Notes: a model not told the origin generated them from the letters alone. Counted from the stretch's first letter, positions 40,950 to 52,480 are shown. The stretch is 64,000 nucleotides of DNA from Stutzerimonas stutzeri (GCA_019056435.1 CP077644.1:17524-81523), one strand, 5' to 3'. Numbers and translations: made by a program.

Positions 40950-41092
40950 ATACAAAAAGAGCAGAAATCAATATGAACTGCTCCCCGTCAAGTAGACAGG
41001 GAAAATAATGAAAATCAGATTAGGCGGCTTGAGACCTGTATTAGACAGGCCTCGAGTTATTTTGTCATTTCTGGAGACAATCATGATTATAG

Positions 41093-41117
41093 AAGGGGAA
41101 ATTTTGATTTGCTCAGG
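41093..41117 (+). mobile_element. Short remnant matching the 3' end of the ISL3-type transposase
   Basis: GAAGGGGAAATTTTGATTTG continuing GCTCAG matches the 3' coding end of the ISL3 element at 58358-58382 with one mismatch. It abuts the glpK stub, marking an old insertion or recombination junction. Confidence 0.4.
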
Positions 41118-41119
41118 TT

Positions 41120-41239
<120 letters not shown>

Positions 41240-41275
41240 CTATTTTCTCCTCTTTTTCTAAGCAAAAAGCCTAGA

Positions 41276-41318
41276 AAAAAGAGCTCGGGCATATTGTATG
41301 TTCCGAACTCTTTTTATC
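41276..41318 (-). terminator. Terminator after the membrane hydrolase gene
   Basis: AAAAAGAGCTCGG ... CCGAACTCTTTTT stem with T runs on both strands, between the hydrolase stop and glpK'. Confidence 0.7.
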
Positions 41319-41326
41319 TTATTCGG

Positions 41327-43347
41327 TTAAAGAATCGTGTGAAGGGCTGTGTTAGCTATCGTAATCATAGTAAACAAAATAGTGTTAAGGAATGTTCCGA
41401 CGTATACATTTCCTGTTCTTCTGTAAAAATAACGATTGTAGACAGCACGAATCAAGAGTACCGGAACAAGCCCGATTACAATGATTGATGAAAGTGACTC
41501 AGCAGGATACCCTGCTGTGCCTGTGATAAAGAGCAAACCATAATGGTAAACCAAATACAGAATCAGACCTCCGATAAAGTGGAGTATCGAAACGACATAT
41601 CCTTTCAAACCGTCATATGCGCGGCTGGCTGTATTAAGGTTTACAGACAAACCGACAATGAAGTAATAAATAAAGAACAATGGAGCGTAGCGAAGAAGAG
41701 CCCAAACATGCTGATCTTCAAATGTTTTCACAGCAAAAGTCCAGAGACGGAAATCCACTTTGAAGAGTGCGTCCACCAAATAAAGCACACCATAGCCTAT
41801 CAGCACCGCAACAATCGCTGTCACTATCGCGGAAATAATCGTTTTGATTCCAGCTTTGACCCCGTAATGCGAAAGGGTCGCCCCTTCTTCTTTTCTGGAG
41901 ACATAATGGTAACCAATCAGAATCATCAGCGTCACGATTGCTACATTAATCGCCCAATAAACAATCGGGTTGACAGTCGGAGCGCCAAACAATTCTGTTG
42001 TCGCAAAGAAACGTTCTTGTTCATGTAAATAAACATATTGAATAATGCTCAGAACAAGCATCAGACCTGCACCGACTTTTAATGTCTTACCTGCGTTCTT
42101 AACGAAACCTAATATCAAGATCAGCGCTGAGAATCCAATTGTAATCATACTGATTTGACGCAAAGCAACCGCATACCCGATTCGTCTCCGCTATATAGTG
42201 CTGCAAAGAAAAGAGCTGGGTACAGTACTCCGACGACCAGTAAAATGTAGCCTGCCAATTTTGCGCCATTTGTTTTTGGCGCCGAAAGAGCGCCGGGCGT
42301 TCCGTATAGACCCAATTGAAGAATGGAAGTTTTATCAATAAACTAATAACAGGAATAAACAAAAGGAAAAAGCCGATTAATGCAACAAACGATAACCATT
42401 CTTTCCACATCCATGTTTGTCCATCTTCCCCAATGGATACCAGATCGTTGTATTCTGCAAATGCCATATCATAGAAATTAATTGCGTGTCCTGTAGACTG
42501 TTTAGAGAAATGATTCCATGGGTGAGTTTCGCTTGGTTGGTAAATGACGCGCTGGCCGCCTTCCACTTCGTAAACTTCACCTGCTTGCGCTGTTTTACGC
42601 CCGCCAAGGAAACCTAATCCTTCCGGAGTGCCCACATAATCTTTTTTCACCACTGACTGCCCAGCAGCAGTGGCCGCCGCATCGAAGAAGAATTCATCAT
42701 AGATTCCTGCGATTTTCCCTGAAAAGCGCGGTCCATAAGAATTGTTAATTTCTTCATCTGTGTAGCCGAGTGCTTTCAGCCATTGATAATCAGAACCCAT
42801 GGTCAATGAGCTGTTGATTTTACGAATTCCTGAGTTCTGGAAATCCAGTTCATCCAGCATTACTGCATGCGTAGACGAGAAACCTCCCATCGAGTGGCCT
42901 GATACTGCGATAATTCCATTGCCTTCTTCATCTTTTAATACGTAATCCTGTTCATACATATACTGTACCGCATCATAAATCGCATGCGGCCAGAAAGAGA
43001 AGAAAGGAACAGGTTTTTCCATCGTTCCTGTCGAATGTCCATGGTCATACTGATCGAGCGCTAAAACGACATAGCCTCGCTTTGACATTTCAATTGCCTG
43101 GGCATCTTGCATTTCCGCAGAGTTTAAATAGCCATGTGTAGTAATCAATGTCGGTCGTGCCTCGTTATCGGCTCCCTCCGGTTTATAAAGCAAACCGGAA
43201 AGTTCTCCACGTTCAGTGTCGAAATAAATTCGCGATACATCAACTTCTCCGCCTGAGCTATTAAAGTGGGCAGTTGCTTGCACTCCCGGCCAATATCAGT
43301 AATACTGCAATAATCAATAAGATGAGTGGCTTTTTCAACTGTTTCAT
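41327..43347 (-). CDS. Alpha/beta hydrolase with a multi-helix membrane domain, frameshifted
   Basis: The N-terminal anchor MKQLKKPLILLIIAVLLILA is followed by an alpha/beta hydrolase: TTHGYLNS, the nucleophile elbow VSGHSMGGFSS, and a C-terminal histidine candidate HPWNHFSKQS. Then at least eight transmembrane helices to the end (NTALHTIL at 41327). Shifts near 43285 and 42245. About 665 residues. AAGGGGAATA precedes the ATG. Likely an integral-membrane esterase or lipase-like enzyme; substrate unknown. Confidence 0.7.
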
Positions 43348-43449
43348 ATTATTCCCCTTTTTATTTATGTAGTATAATTCTGAGTTTACCGAAAAACCCT
43401 TTGTTTGGCGTATGTTTCCCTCCTATAGTTTAAGATTCTCATGCTAAAG

Positions 43450-43505
43450 CAAAAAAGACACATCAAATACCTTTGAGTTATGCCCAAAGTACTTAATGTG
43501 TCTCT
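43450..43505 (-). promoter_or_regulatory. GlpP-type leader terminator/antiterminator candidate
   Basis: On the minus strand AGACACAT ... ATGTGTCT with an inner CTTTG/CAAAG pairing is followed by TTTTTTGC. It lies between glpP and the hydrolase, about 100 bases before the hydrolase start. GlpP acts at such leader terminators in glp operons, so it could control the hydrolase. Confidence 0.5.
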
Positions 43506-43631
43506 TTAATCTCCTCACAAGTTATTAACTTATTTCCATTATAGTTATTTATGAAAACGTTGTCAATTCAAGTTGATGAATTTTTCTAACTCTTTAAAAA
43601 GGTAAATTTTTCTGCTACTTCAAGTTCAACC

Positions 43632-44169
43632 TCACTCCCATAGTTCGGTGTTAGAAGTCGTAACTGCATGTGCTCTGGATTCAATGGCTTTTTCGACATC
43701 TTCTTTTATCCGAAATAATCCGCCCGCAATGACCGGGATATCTGTTACATTTCGAATTTCTTTAATAATGTCCGGAATTATACCAGGCACAACTTCTATG
43801 TAATCCGGTTTAATTTTTTGACAAATTTTCAAATCACGGTCCAACGCATGGCTGTCGAGAGCAAAAAAGACGCTGTATGCCGATAATATTGCGTTCCTTG
43901 GCAAAAGCAATGACATTCGCTCTTGTGGAAATAACACCATCTACTTTGACATTGTTTACTAGATACTCGAGTCCATACTCATCCACTTTTAATCCTCGAA
44001 TCAAATCCACGTGCATGAAAACTTCTTTGCCATGCTGCTTAGTGTATTTCACTATGTTTTCCACCTGTGATAGCAGTGTCTCGAGAAAGATGATTTTTTG
44101 ATAATCTGTTTTCAGCACTTTCTCAAAATCCTTCATATTTCGAATGGCAGGAACGACTCTGATGCTCAA
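43632..44169 (-). CDS. glpP: Glycerol uptake operon antiterminator GlpP, one frameshift
   Basis: MSIRVVPAIRNMKDFEKVLK, VFMHVDLIRGLKVDEYGLEY, and the C-terminal PDYIEVVPGIIPDII ... IPVIAGGLF identify GlpP, an RNA-binding antiterminator activated by glycerol-3-phosphate. A shift near 43860 breaks it. About 180 residues. The true start may lie slightly upstream. Confidence 0.85.
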
Positions 44170-44297
44170 ATATTTCTTCCGCTCTGCTTTCTAACATCTT
44201 CTCTTATTTCCATAAAACTTGTAATAAAATTACAAGAAACAATAAAGAATATAAATTTTATACTTGTTTCCTGTTACAATTGAAATACTTATTACCA

Positions 44298-44385
44298 ATC
44301 GAGCAGGAGGGATTAATTAACTCCCGACCTCTCACACCACCGAACATACCGTTCAGTATACGGCAGTTCAATTAAGATAAATAAC
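44298..44385 (-). ncRNA. Group II intron 3' end (domains V and VI)
   Basis: On the minus strand, GAACTGCCGTATACTGAACG continuing GTATGTTCGGTGG fits the domain V hairpin, followed by GTGTGAGAGGTCGGGAGTTA and TTAATCCCTCCTGCTCGAT, the domain VI form typical of Bacillus group II introns. The 3' splice end would be near 44298, just upstream of glpP. No reverse-transcriptase ORF is visible. Confidence 0.6.
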
Positions 44386-45064
44386 GCAAAGTTTTACAAC
44401 GTGCCTACCAGACTTTTGAACCCTTGGGAACTTCAGTAGAAGCTTGCGAGGACTTTATGCAATACAGGAAGTTTCGAAATCCGCCAGTAACTCTTTAGTG
44501 AGTTGCTCCATTCGTAAGCCTTTCCTTTCGGAACCCCCAATCTGGTGAGCTTCCTCACTGTCCATCACGACACCGTTAATCATGATGCCGGTTTTTAGGT
44601 ATTTATGTGTGTTAATAATAAAGCCGTTTAAAAAAGAAATCAGGAAGCCATCTATATCAAAACCGTGTTTTATAAAACTGAAAATAAAGTTGTTTATCTT
44701 CTGATGTTTATCCAAATATCGATGATATTAAAAATTAGTAAAGTTGCTTAAAAAGAACTGATACTTTATAAAAAGTACCTGCTCTTACTCTAGAACTTCC
44801 GATAAACTCATGATATGTAAACCTAGATATTTTTATGGTTCAAGCATTAAAGCCTTCTAGAACAACGTTTTGAATGTATCTTTTTATCTAACGATAACTA
44901 ATTCGATATGTTTTTCTGGTCAAATCAATAGAATCAAAGAACTAAATGTAACTTACTTGATAATAAGTTACATTCAAAATCCTCTTTCTTTGAAAAAGTA
45001 AAACTTTTTCAGAAAATGAAAGATACAATAATTATATGTCTATCTCAAGTAAAGGATAGTGATT
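44386..45064. other. AT-rich stretch with possible group II intron remnant
   Basis: The frame at 44455-44715 (minus) is an 86-codon ORF without recognisable domains; its downstream end (GGGTTCCGAAAGGAAAGGC region) may be structural intron RNA. 44720-45060 is AT-rich without a gene. Confidence 0.35.
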
Positions 45065-45193
45065 ATGAAAGATTTGAAAAACCTACTCCCAAGTAATAAA
45101 TTTGATGTGGAACAGGCAAAAAAATTGAAAGACTTAGATAGGAGTCAGGTACTACTCTTGTTACCGGATCTCATTGGTTATACCCAAGGATGA
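45065..45193 (+). pseudogene. DUF5071-like protein, N-terminal 42 codons, cut by IS30 copy 3
   Basis: MKDLKNLLPSNKFDVEQAKK then LKDLDRSQVLLLLPDLIGYT resembles DUF5071 N-termini (DLLPKxKxD ... LPxLLEW). The frame enters the IS end at 45189 and stops. No C-terminal half is seen beyond the element. Confidence 0.5.
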
Positions 45194-46244
45194 ATTATAA
45201 AATTAATGCAACACCTGAACGTGAACGCAAAAAAGCCCATAGCGACGGCCTCGTGTAGAATGAAGTCACCACAACACACATTCAGACGGAGGAATCGCTA
45301 TGAGCTACACCCATCTTACCACAGCCGAACGCGTGAAAATAGAGACCTACTTGGAGCTCGGGATATCCGTACGGTCCATCGCGAGACGGCTCGGGCGACA
45401 GCCCTCGACCGTCTCGCGGGAAATCAGACGGAACCCCGGCTACACGGCCGAACGCGCACAGGAACGCTACGCCAAGGCGAAGAGCAACTGCGGCGCCAAG
45501 ACGAAGCTCGACGACACGATGCGCCAGACGATCATCGAGAAACTGAGGGCGACCTGGTCCCCGGAACAGATCGTGGGTCGTCTCTTCGACGGCAGAATCG
45601 CCTTCTCGACCATCTATCGTTGGATCTACGCGGGGCTGATCGACGTGCCGGCGACCGCGCTCCGCCAGAAGGGCAAGCGCCAAAAGCCGGTGGAGACACG
45701 GGGGCGATTCAACGTCGGGCTGTCCATCGCCAAACGTCCGAGAGAGGTGCGCACACGCAAGACGTTCGGCCATTGGGAGCTTGACACCGTCGTGTCCGGA
45801 CGCGGGAAGTCGAGGGCCTGCGTCGCGACGTTCATCGAACGAAAGAGCCGGTTCTACATCGCCCTGCCGATCACCGACCGCGGCGCGGCCTCGATGGAGG
45901 AAGCGATCCATGCGGTACATGGCGCCTTCCCGGAAGGCACGTTCAGGACCGCGACGACGGACCGGGGCAAGGAGTTCAGCTGTCACGAGCGCGTCCGGGC
46001 GACCCTCGGCGTACCGATGTATTTCGCCGACCCCTACTCGTCCTGGCAACGTGGGAGCAACGAGAACGCCAACGGCCTTCTCCGCGAGTTCTTCCCAAAG
46101 GGTTCGGACTTCTCAAAGGTCGTTGAGGGCGAACTCGCGGACGCGCTCGCCAAGATCAACGGGCGGCCGAGGAAATGTCTCGGCTGGAAAACGGCACACG
46201 AGGTCTTCACCGAGGAAGTGTTGCGCTTAATTTGACAAACCGTC
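45189..46244 (+). mobile_element. IS30-family-like insertion sequence, copy 3 (diverged)
   Basis: 1056-bp element, inverted relative to copies 1 and 2 and with many silent and some coding differences, so an older or separately acquired isoform. Same terminal repeats. No target duplication (flanks differ), suggesting recombination after insertion. Confidence 0.8.
45300..46235 (+). CDS. IS30-family transposase, intact
   Basis: 311 residues, complete. HTH SVRSIARRLGRQPSTVSREI, then a DDE core with FGHWELDTVV, TTDRGKEFSCH and YSSWQRGSNENANGLLREFF. The GGAGGAA site precedes MSYTHLTTAERV. The only intact IS30 transposase here, so it could act on the other copies. Confidence 0.9.
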   Translation: MSYTHLTTAERVKIETYLELGISVRSIARRLGRQPSTVSREIRRNPGYTAERAQERYAKAKSNCGAKTKLDDTMRQTIIEKLRATWSPEQIVGRLFDGRIAFSTIYRWIYAGLIDVPATALRQKGKRQKPVETRGRFNVGLSIAKRPREVRTRKTFGHWELDTVVSGRGKSRACVATFIERKSRFYIALPITDRGAASMEEAIHAVHGAFPEGTFRTATTDRGKEFSCHERVRATLGVPMYFADPYSSWQRGSNENANGLLREFFPKGSDFSKVVEGELADALAKINGRPRKCLGWKTAHEVFTEEVLRLI

Positions 46245-46322
46245 ATCATTTATAAAAATAAACTTGAGTTACTCCAGGTAAATTATATATAAATCGTCCT
46301 GTAAAATCCAACTCTATCATTT

Positions 46323-46361
46323 CATTAACTTGTGATAATATGGGGTTATCACAAGTTAATG
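46323..46361. repeat. 16-bp inverted repeat upstream of the recombinase
   Basis: CATTAACTTGTGATAA and its exact reverse complement are separated by seven bases (TATGGGG). No T run. About 170 bp before the tyrosine recombinase; could be a recombination site (like a plasmid dimer-resolution site) or operator. Confidence 0.6.
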
Positions 46362-46529
46362 GAGTTAATTGTGATATAGATTCATATTTGTGTTACATCT
46401 ATTTTTTGGATATACAAACTTAATACATATGTATTTCATTAGATATTACGTATGTATTACATAGAAAACACGTTATTCTTCAATAAATCGGACATTGTGT
46501 TCAAAAACAGAAAGAAAAGAGGGAGAAGC

Positions 46530-47553
46530 ATGGAGATCGAGAAGAAGCAAGAGGCGTTCGAATTGGCGTTACGAGAATTGACCGTGGCAAATCCCAAATT
46601 GGCCGAAGCATTAAAGAAGGACCATATCGTCTCGAGGCCTTGAATGATGTCGAGGTCATCGAATTGTTCTGGGCGACGGAACTGTTCCCAATCTATGCCG
46701 ACAAGAGCCCGCACACACGACGCGCGTACAAACTAGACCTCGAGTTCGTCCTCAGTTTTGTGATGACGAAGACAGACGGACTAAAACGCCTGACCGTGCT
46801 CGACATCCATCGCTATTTATTCGAGGTGAACGAACAGTATGCTCCACGTACGGCGCAGCGGAAAAACAACATGTTGAAGCGTCTCCTGACCTACCTTCAC
46901 GTCAACCAGTATCATTTACATAATCTGGCCTTCCACGTGAAGAACCAAAAACGACCGGAGCCGCTCCGTCGGGAGGTTGACTTCGACGAGATTGAGCGGA
47001 TTGCCGAGTCGTTCCGCCATACCGTCAAACGGGCACAAAAAAAGGAGCTCATTGAGCTCCGAAACGCGACGATCGGTTATTTGTTGCTGACGACCGGGGT
47101 GCGGGCGGCCGAACTTCTCTCGGTCAAGTTTATCGACGTGAAGCGGAATCAGCACACATTCTATCTCGAGGTGAAAGGCAAACGCGACAAATGGCGACGT
47201 ATCCCGCTCACCGAGAAGGCGAGCCACCTGATCAATCGACTGCAGACGCTCATGATGATCGAGGAAGTAACCTCTCCTTATATCGCCTTCAGCACGAAGA
47301 AGTTAGGCAAGGCGATGACCTATGAAGCTCTTAGGCTGATGACGCACAACGCGGTCGAGCATGTGGAGACCGAGGAAAAGACACCACCCCATTGGTTCCG
47401 TCGCGCCTACATCACTAAGCTGTTGGCCAATGGCGCCCATTGATCGGGGTCATGCAGCTTGTTGGTCACGAATCGATAAGCACGACGAACGGATACTTAC
47501 AATCCATTCACTATGATACAAACGTATCTAATACCGGACTACCATTTAGATAA
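46530..47553 (+). CDS. Tyrosine recombinase (XerC/D type), frameshifted
   Basis: SAM-like N-terminal domain (SPHTRRAYKLDLEFVLSFV) and catalytic domain with the first Arg in TTGVRAAELL, HWFRR (HxxR), VGHESISTT and the nucleophile in NGYLQ. Shifts near 46640 and 47440; repaired end YDTNVSNTGLPFR. About 340 residues. AGGGAGAAG precedes the ATG. On a plasmid probably multimer resolution. Confidence 0.8.
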
Positions 47554-47590
47554 TTTTGTGATTTTCGCAACACTATTCTTCTAAAAATAC

Positions 47591-50291
47591 TCATTTTAAA
47601 ACTAAAGATTTATACTCATTTTTCTCGGCATCTAAAATAAATAGGCTTAAATCTTGAGTCTGGTACTCATTTTTCTTTATGAATAAGTTTAAAAAATCTT
47701 GATCATGCGTAGAAAAAATCAATTGTCTGTCTAAATTACTTAATACATCACAAATCGAAAAACGATTAACATCATCCATATTTTGTATGGGATCATCAAT
47801 TGCAATAAAATCAAAATCAGTACTTCTTTGGGCCTTATTTGTAGCTATAAAAATTGCAAGGGCTAAGACATTTAATTGACCAGAGCTTAAAATCATACTT
47901 GCATCTTCTATAAATTCATTTTTTTGATTCTTGCTGTAAGATAAATCTGACACCTTAATATATAGTCTTTCATCATCAATTACTTCGAATTTTAATTGAT
48001 TAAATTTTGAAGGAACCGGGTTTAAATACCTGTAAAACATTTGAATCTCGCTTTTATCAGAATTCAAAAAATTCAAAGCTTCTTCTCCAAACTCAGTATT
48101 TAAACTTAACAAAACTTGCTTAACTTTTTTTTTTTTTCTTCAATATTTTTAATATCATTTCTATGTTTCTTGATCTCTTCATCTATTTTGGTTATTTGTA
48201 CATCAATGTCTTTATTAAATTTAATACTTTCAATTAAAGGAATGACATTTTCAACTAATTCTAAGTTTTCAGAGAATCTATTTCTTTTTTGATTCTAATA
48301 TTTTCAATAGACTCTCAACACTATCGACATTATAAATAACAAATTGCTCTATATAAAATTCCTTCAGTGAAGACAATCCGTAATAGAAAATTTTAGTCTC
48401 ATCTTGACTAGCTCGTAATTTTATAACTTCTTCTTCAAAAGTATTTAATTGTGTTTGAAGTTTCTCAATCTCAATTTTTAAATTTGTATGGTTGTAATTA
48501 GACAATTTTGAATTGAGATTAACACTCTTCATTTTATTCTGATACTTACTGATTTTGTTTATTAAACTGATTGCTTTCTCAATTCTTTCGATTTCAAAGT
48601 CTACATTGTTTATTTGGTTATATATTTCTTCATCATTCCAGGCGAAATAGTCACTATACAAATAATGATTTTGAACACGTTGAATTGTTGAAACTGATAG
48701 AGTAAATTTAGAATCGAGATCTTTAATGTCAAGTTTTCTTTGGTTTAATGAGTTAGTTAGCTGATTGATTTTTTCAGTAATTTGATCTTTCAAGTTAAGT
48801 TGTTCAGTTATACTTTTTTTAATTTCGACAGTTTCTAGCATCATTTGTTCTATATTTCTTTTAATGATTGTGTCTAAATCTTCACTTGTCTCGTTCGAAC
48901 AAACGGGACAAGAGTTTTTAATTTCATTAGCTTGGACGTAATCAAGTATTCCTTCTACATTATGAATCAAACTTTGAATGTTTTTTCACTGTTCTTCAAT
49001 AGTAAACTGTCATTTAATTTTTCTGTTGTTCTTCAAGTTGCATTAATGTTGCACTATCTTTAGTAATCAATTCATTAATATGTTTTTTTTGAGATTCAAA
49101 CTCATCAATAAATTTTTCGATTGCAAGAACTCAGAAGTGAACTCCTTGCAAAAAAGAGAGTTTTTCTTTTTCTATTGATAATAAAGTATGTTTTTGCTCT
49201 AGTTTATCTGCCTCTTCTAATTTAAACCCTAGTTCCATGACTTGATTTTGTAACGAGTTTATTTTTTTAACACTTTTTTCATAGGTTTCTTTTGACTCTT
49301 GATTTTTTTCGATTTCTAGAAGTATTTCTTTTAATTTTTCTTTTTCTTCTTTGTATTTGTTAATTTTAATCACTTTATCATTGATAACTGTTTCTAATTC
49401 CTCTGTGTTTTTACTAGTTTTCTTTTGTTTCTCTAGAACCTCATCAAGAGTATTTAAATTAAATTTCGATATGTAATATTGTGATTTACTTATCAAATCA
49501 TTTATTTGTTCAATATTTTTTTTGCTCGTTATACTGGAGTTTCAGTTTCTCTTCATTTTCAGAAATATTCCCGAAAACGTTTTGATAATTCTTAACAACT
49601 TCACTATTTATTTCTTTCGAAAAGTTTCTATACTCAACTTTTTTATTTCTTAATTCACTAACAATGTTATTTATGCTTTCATTCATTCCGTCGAAGATTT
49701 TCAACATGTTCATTAAATTTCTTCTAAACTTAATTACATTTTCGAATCCCATAATACTTGATAAAGCTTCATACTTTTCTGTAGGGTTTTCATTAGTAAC
49801 AAATTCGGTAACTTGGTCTTGTGAAAGTATGTAGGCCTTATTGATCACTTCTCCCACTTTGAATCTTTTATCTCTATATTCATAACCAGCGTCTTTAATG
49901 ATTCTCCGTAGTTCTCTATCTACATTCAATTCTCCACTATCGATTTTTTTACATACATTACTCTCTGATATTGAAAAAATTGAAAAAATCGAGTTTCCAA
50001 ATCCCCCTTTATTTAATTTAAATGATCTTTCAAAAGAAAATTTTTAAAATGTAATTCAACGTAGCACTCCTGGCCTATTTGAATATTTTTATTTGCAAGA
50101 ACTCCTTTTAATGTGTCTCTATCTCCAAAACGTGATATTTTCCCCGTTAAACACCACTCTAAGCCATCAAAAAACGAACTTTTCCCATTTCCATTGTCTC
50201 CAAAAAGAATGTTTATTTTACTACTTAATTCAAAAACCTGATTACCCTTATAATTTCTAAAATTGTTAAAAACAACTTTTTCAATTTTCAT
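47591..50291 (-). CDS. SMC/Rad50-like ABC ATPase with zinc hook (ABC-3C system), frameshifted
   Basis: About 900 residues when repaired. The N-terminal half-domain has FNNFRNYKG and Walker A FGDNGNGKSSFFDGLEW; two long coiled coils surround a zinc hook, CPVC near 48915; the C-terminal half has the signature LSSGQLNVLALAIFIA, Walker B FDFIAIDDPIQNMDD and H-loop IFSTHD. Shifts near 50010, 49510, 49130, 48990, 48280 and 48140. Last gene of a three-gene operon, four bases after the middle component. Rad50-like ATPases with these partners are found in ABC-3C conflict systems. Confidence 0.75.
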
Positions 50292-50295
50292 TTTC

Positions 50296-50838
50296 TCACC
50301 CTTTTAGCACTTGATTTATTTTCTGTTTCATTTTATTTTTATCAATAATTGTATAATCAGCTTCTTCTTCAATCATCCATTTATATAGTTTTTCTAATTC
50401 TAAATCATCTGTTTCTAATACTTCACTAAGAGTTTTTTCAAAATCTAATTCTCCTTTATGCACTTCAGGATCATTAATGAATGGAATCCTAAATAAATCG
50501 GTTTCGTTAGCTATTACGTATTTTCTAAGTCCTTGAGAATTTCTTTCTATACTGTAGACTTCCGTTTTTCGTCTTCCGCTAGATTACCGTTATAAACAAT
50601 CAAAAAATATGTGCTCCAAATGTTAACATTATGCTTTCTAAGGATTACTCTGGTTTTTGATACATCACTAATAATTTTGTCATAGTTTATTTCAAAATAC
50701 TCTTTTACGATTAGAGAAGTTAAAGTTTGATCATTTTCACAAAAAAGAATTCTTCAGGATCTTCCTTTAAAAAAACTCCGTATTCTTAACTGTAAAGTTA
50801 CTACTTGATACTATATTCAAGATTTCACTTTTATTCAT
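50296..50838 (-). CDS. ABC-3C middle component, frameshifted
   Basis: Read across shifts near 50770, 50740 and 50570: MNKSEILNIVSSSNFTVKNT ... SIERNSQGLRKYVIANETDL, LFRIPFINDPEVHKGELDF, ending NKMKQKINQVLKG. About 180 residues. The pattern ERNxxGLRKxV ... RIPFI resembles the small middle component encoded between effector and ATPase in ABC-3C systems. It starts within the effector's stop (8-base overlap). Confidence 0.6.
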
Positions 50839-52480
50839 TAGTACACCCCAAATTTTCTTTTATATGCCTCTCAAGCTCAGTCCAATTCCTAGATCGTTTC
50901 ATTTTAATATTATGTAAACCGTCGATGATATATTTACTTCCATTTATTACTTCGAAAGGATAAGAAACTTTTGTGAAGTCGTCTTTGATTTGTAATTGAA
51001 CTATATTCCTCATTTCTTCTTGGGTGGGATAATCGTTTGACGACACCTCTATAATGTTTCCTTTATCATAATCTTGATCATCAAAATCCCCAGCCAAAAT
51101 AATTTTTATTCCTTCGTTTTGTAGAAATATAATTTTCTCGATAGGACTTAACGTTTTAAAAGTATCAATAAAGTATTCATATCCTTTTTCACAAGTATCT
51201 TCGCCTTCAAGTTCAAAAATGTTATATCTAGATTCTCCTACAACTTTTAACAATAAACTTCTTTGGTTAGAATCAATTGTAACTTTGCCATTTTCTAAAA
51301 TTTTTAAGCAAAAGACTAAATCTAAAAGTTCACTTAGTTTATGCTCAATAATTTCACTTTTTATAAAGGCGTCAAAATCACTTGTCATTGAAACTCTCTT
51401 TATGTATTTACTTAAAATACTAAATACATCTTCTCCATTTTCCACACACTCAAATAATTCTTGCTCAAATTCATTAATATATTTTTCTATATGAATATAT
51501 ATAGGCTTTTTACTATAGTTATATTTCAAAGAGTTTATGTATCTTTTTATATGTAGTATCGAGTCTTCCTCTTCAAAATGTTCTCTTACTTCAAGTTTAT
51601 ACCTTTTCCTCAATATTTCACGAATTTCCAGAGCCATATTTCTATCTATCACCTGAATACTTGGATGATGTGGATAATAGCATTTTGAACACATATAACC
51701 AATCAAGTAATCTATATCTTCTTTTGTTCCTCGTATTCTTTCATGAAAAAGATCCCCTATTCTTGTACACACCTTTTCGAAATAATCATTTGCTTTAATT
51801 GATATCTTAAACTTTCTTAAAAGTTTATTTAAATACTCATCTTCACGTAATTTTTCGAACTCTTCTTGTTGCGAATATTCTTTTATTTTTTTTGAAGTTC
51901 AATACCGCGTTCTTCAATAACCTCTAATCCGAAATTATAATCATCATTAACAATAAACATTTCTGGATTAACTCCTGATGAATTTCTGATTAAGAAATTT
52001 GTAATCAACTCAAATTCAGTCTCAGCATTTTCTGTTTCAATTATTTCATTAATTGCAAACAACTTCTGAATCCATCCTTTGTACAAATCGGTTTCACCTG
52101 GAGTTGCATGTAAAACATTTTTAGTTTTAACTTGAATAATTCTTATTTTTTTCTCTGAAATTAATATAATATCTTGATGATGATCAACAAAAATATAGTC
52201 CCATTTTCCTTCAATCATCTCAATCAGATATTCTATTGTAATAAGAAATTGAAAATAGAATCCCGATAGAGCTATTATCCCTCCGTCATCTCCTGTAGTT
52301 TCATTTATTAGTAATTGCGTTAAGGTCTCAGCTTTAACATTTTTTTTCAACATATCTTCAATTTCACTATTTGATTTTCCTAAGATATTACTATTATAAA
52401 ACTCGACTTCCTCATCAGACTTCCATATCTTTTTTTTGCCCAATAATTTTATTTATATTTTCTTGAATCGAACTATCCAT
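50831..52480 (-). CDS. ABC-3C effector with DUF4297/Cap4-like nuclease domain, frameshifted
   Basis: About 545 residues. After MDSSIQENINKII and a shift in an A8 run it has GGIIALSGFYFQFLITIEYL, then WDYIFVDHHQDIILISEKKIR then IIQVKTKN. This fits a PD-(D/E)xK-like DUF4297 domain, where the D and QxK motif residues bind metal. A second shift at ~51892 joins the C-terminal half (IKEYSQQEEFEKLREDEYLN..., with a CxxC..H cluster MCSKCYYPHH). First gene of the operon. Presumably a DNA-cutting effector. Confidence 0.65.

Noticed and set aside
44455..44715. 86-codon protein gene
   Set aside because: No ribosome site or recognisable domain, and it probably overlaps group II intron structural sequence.
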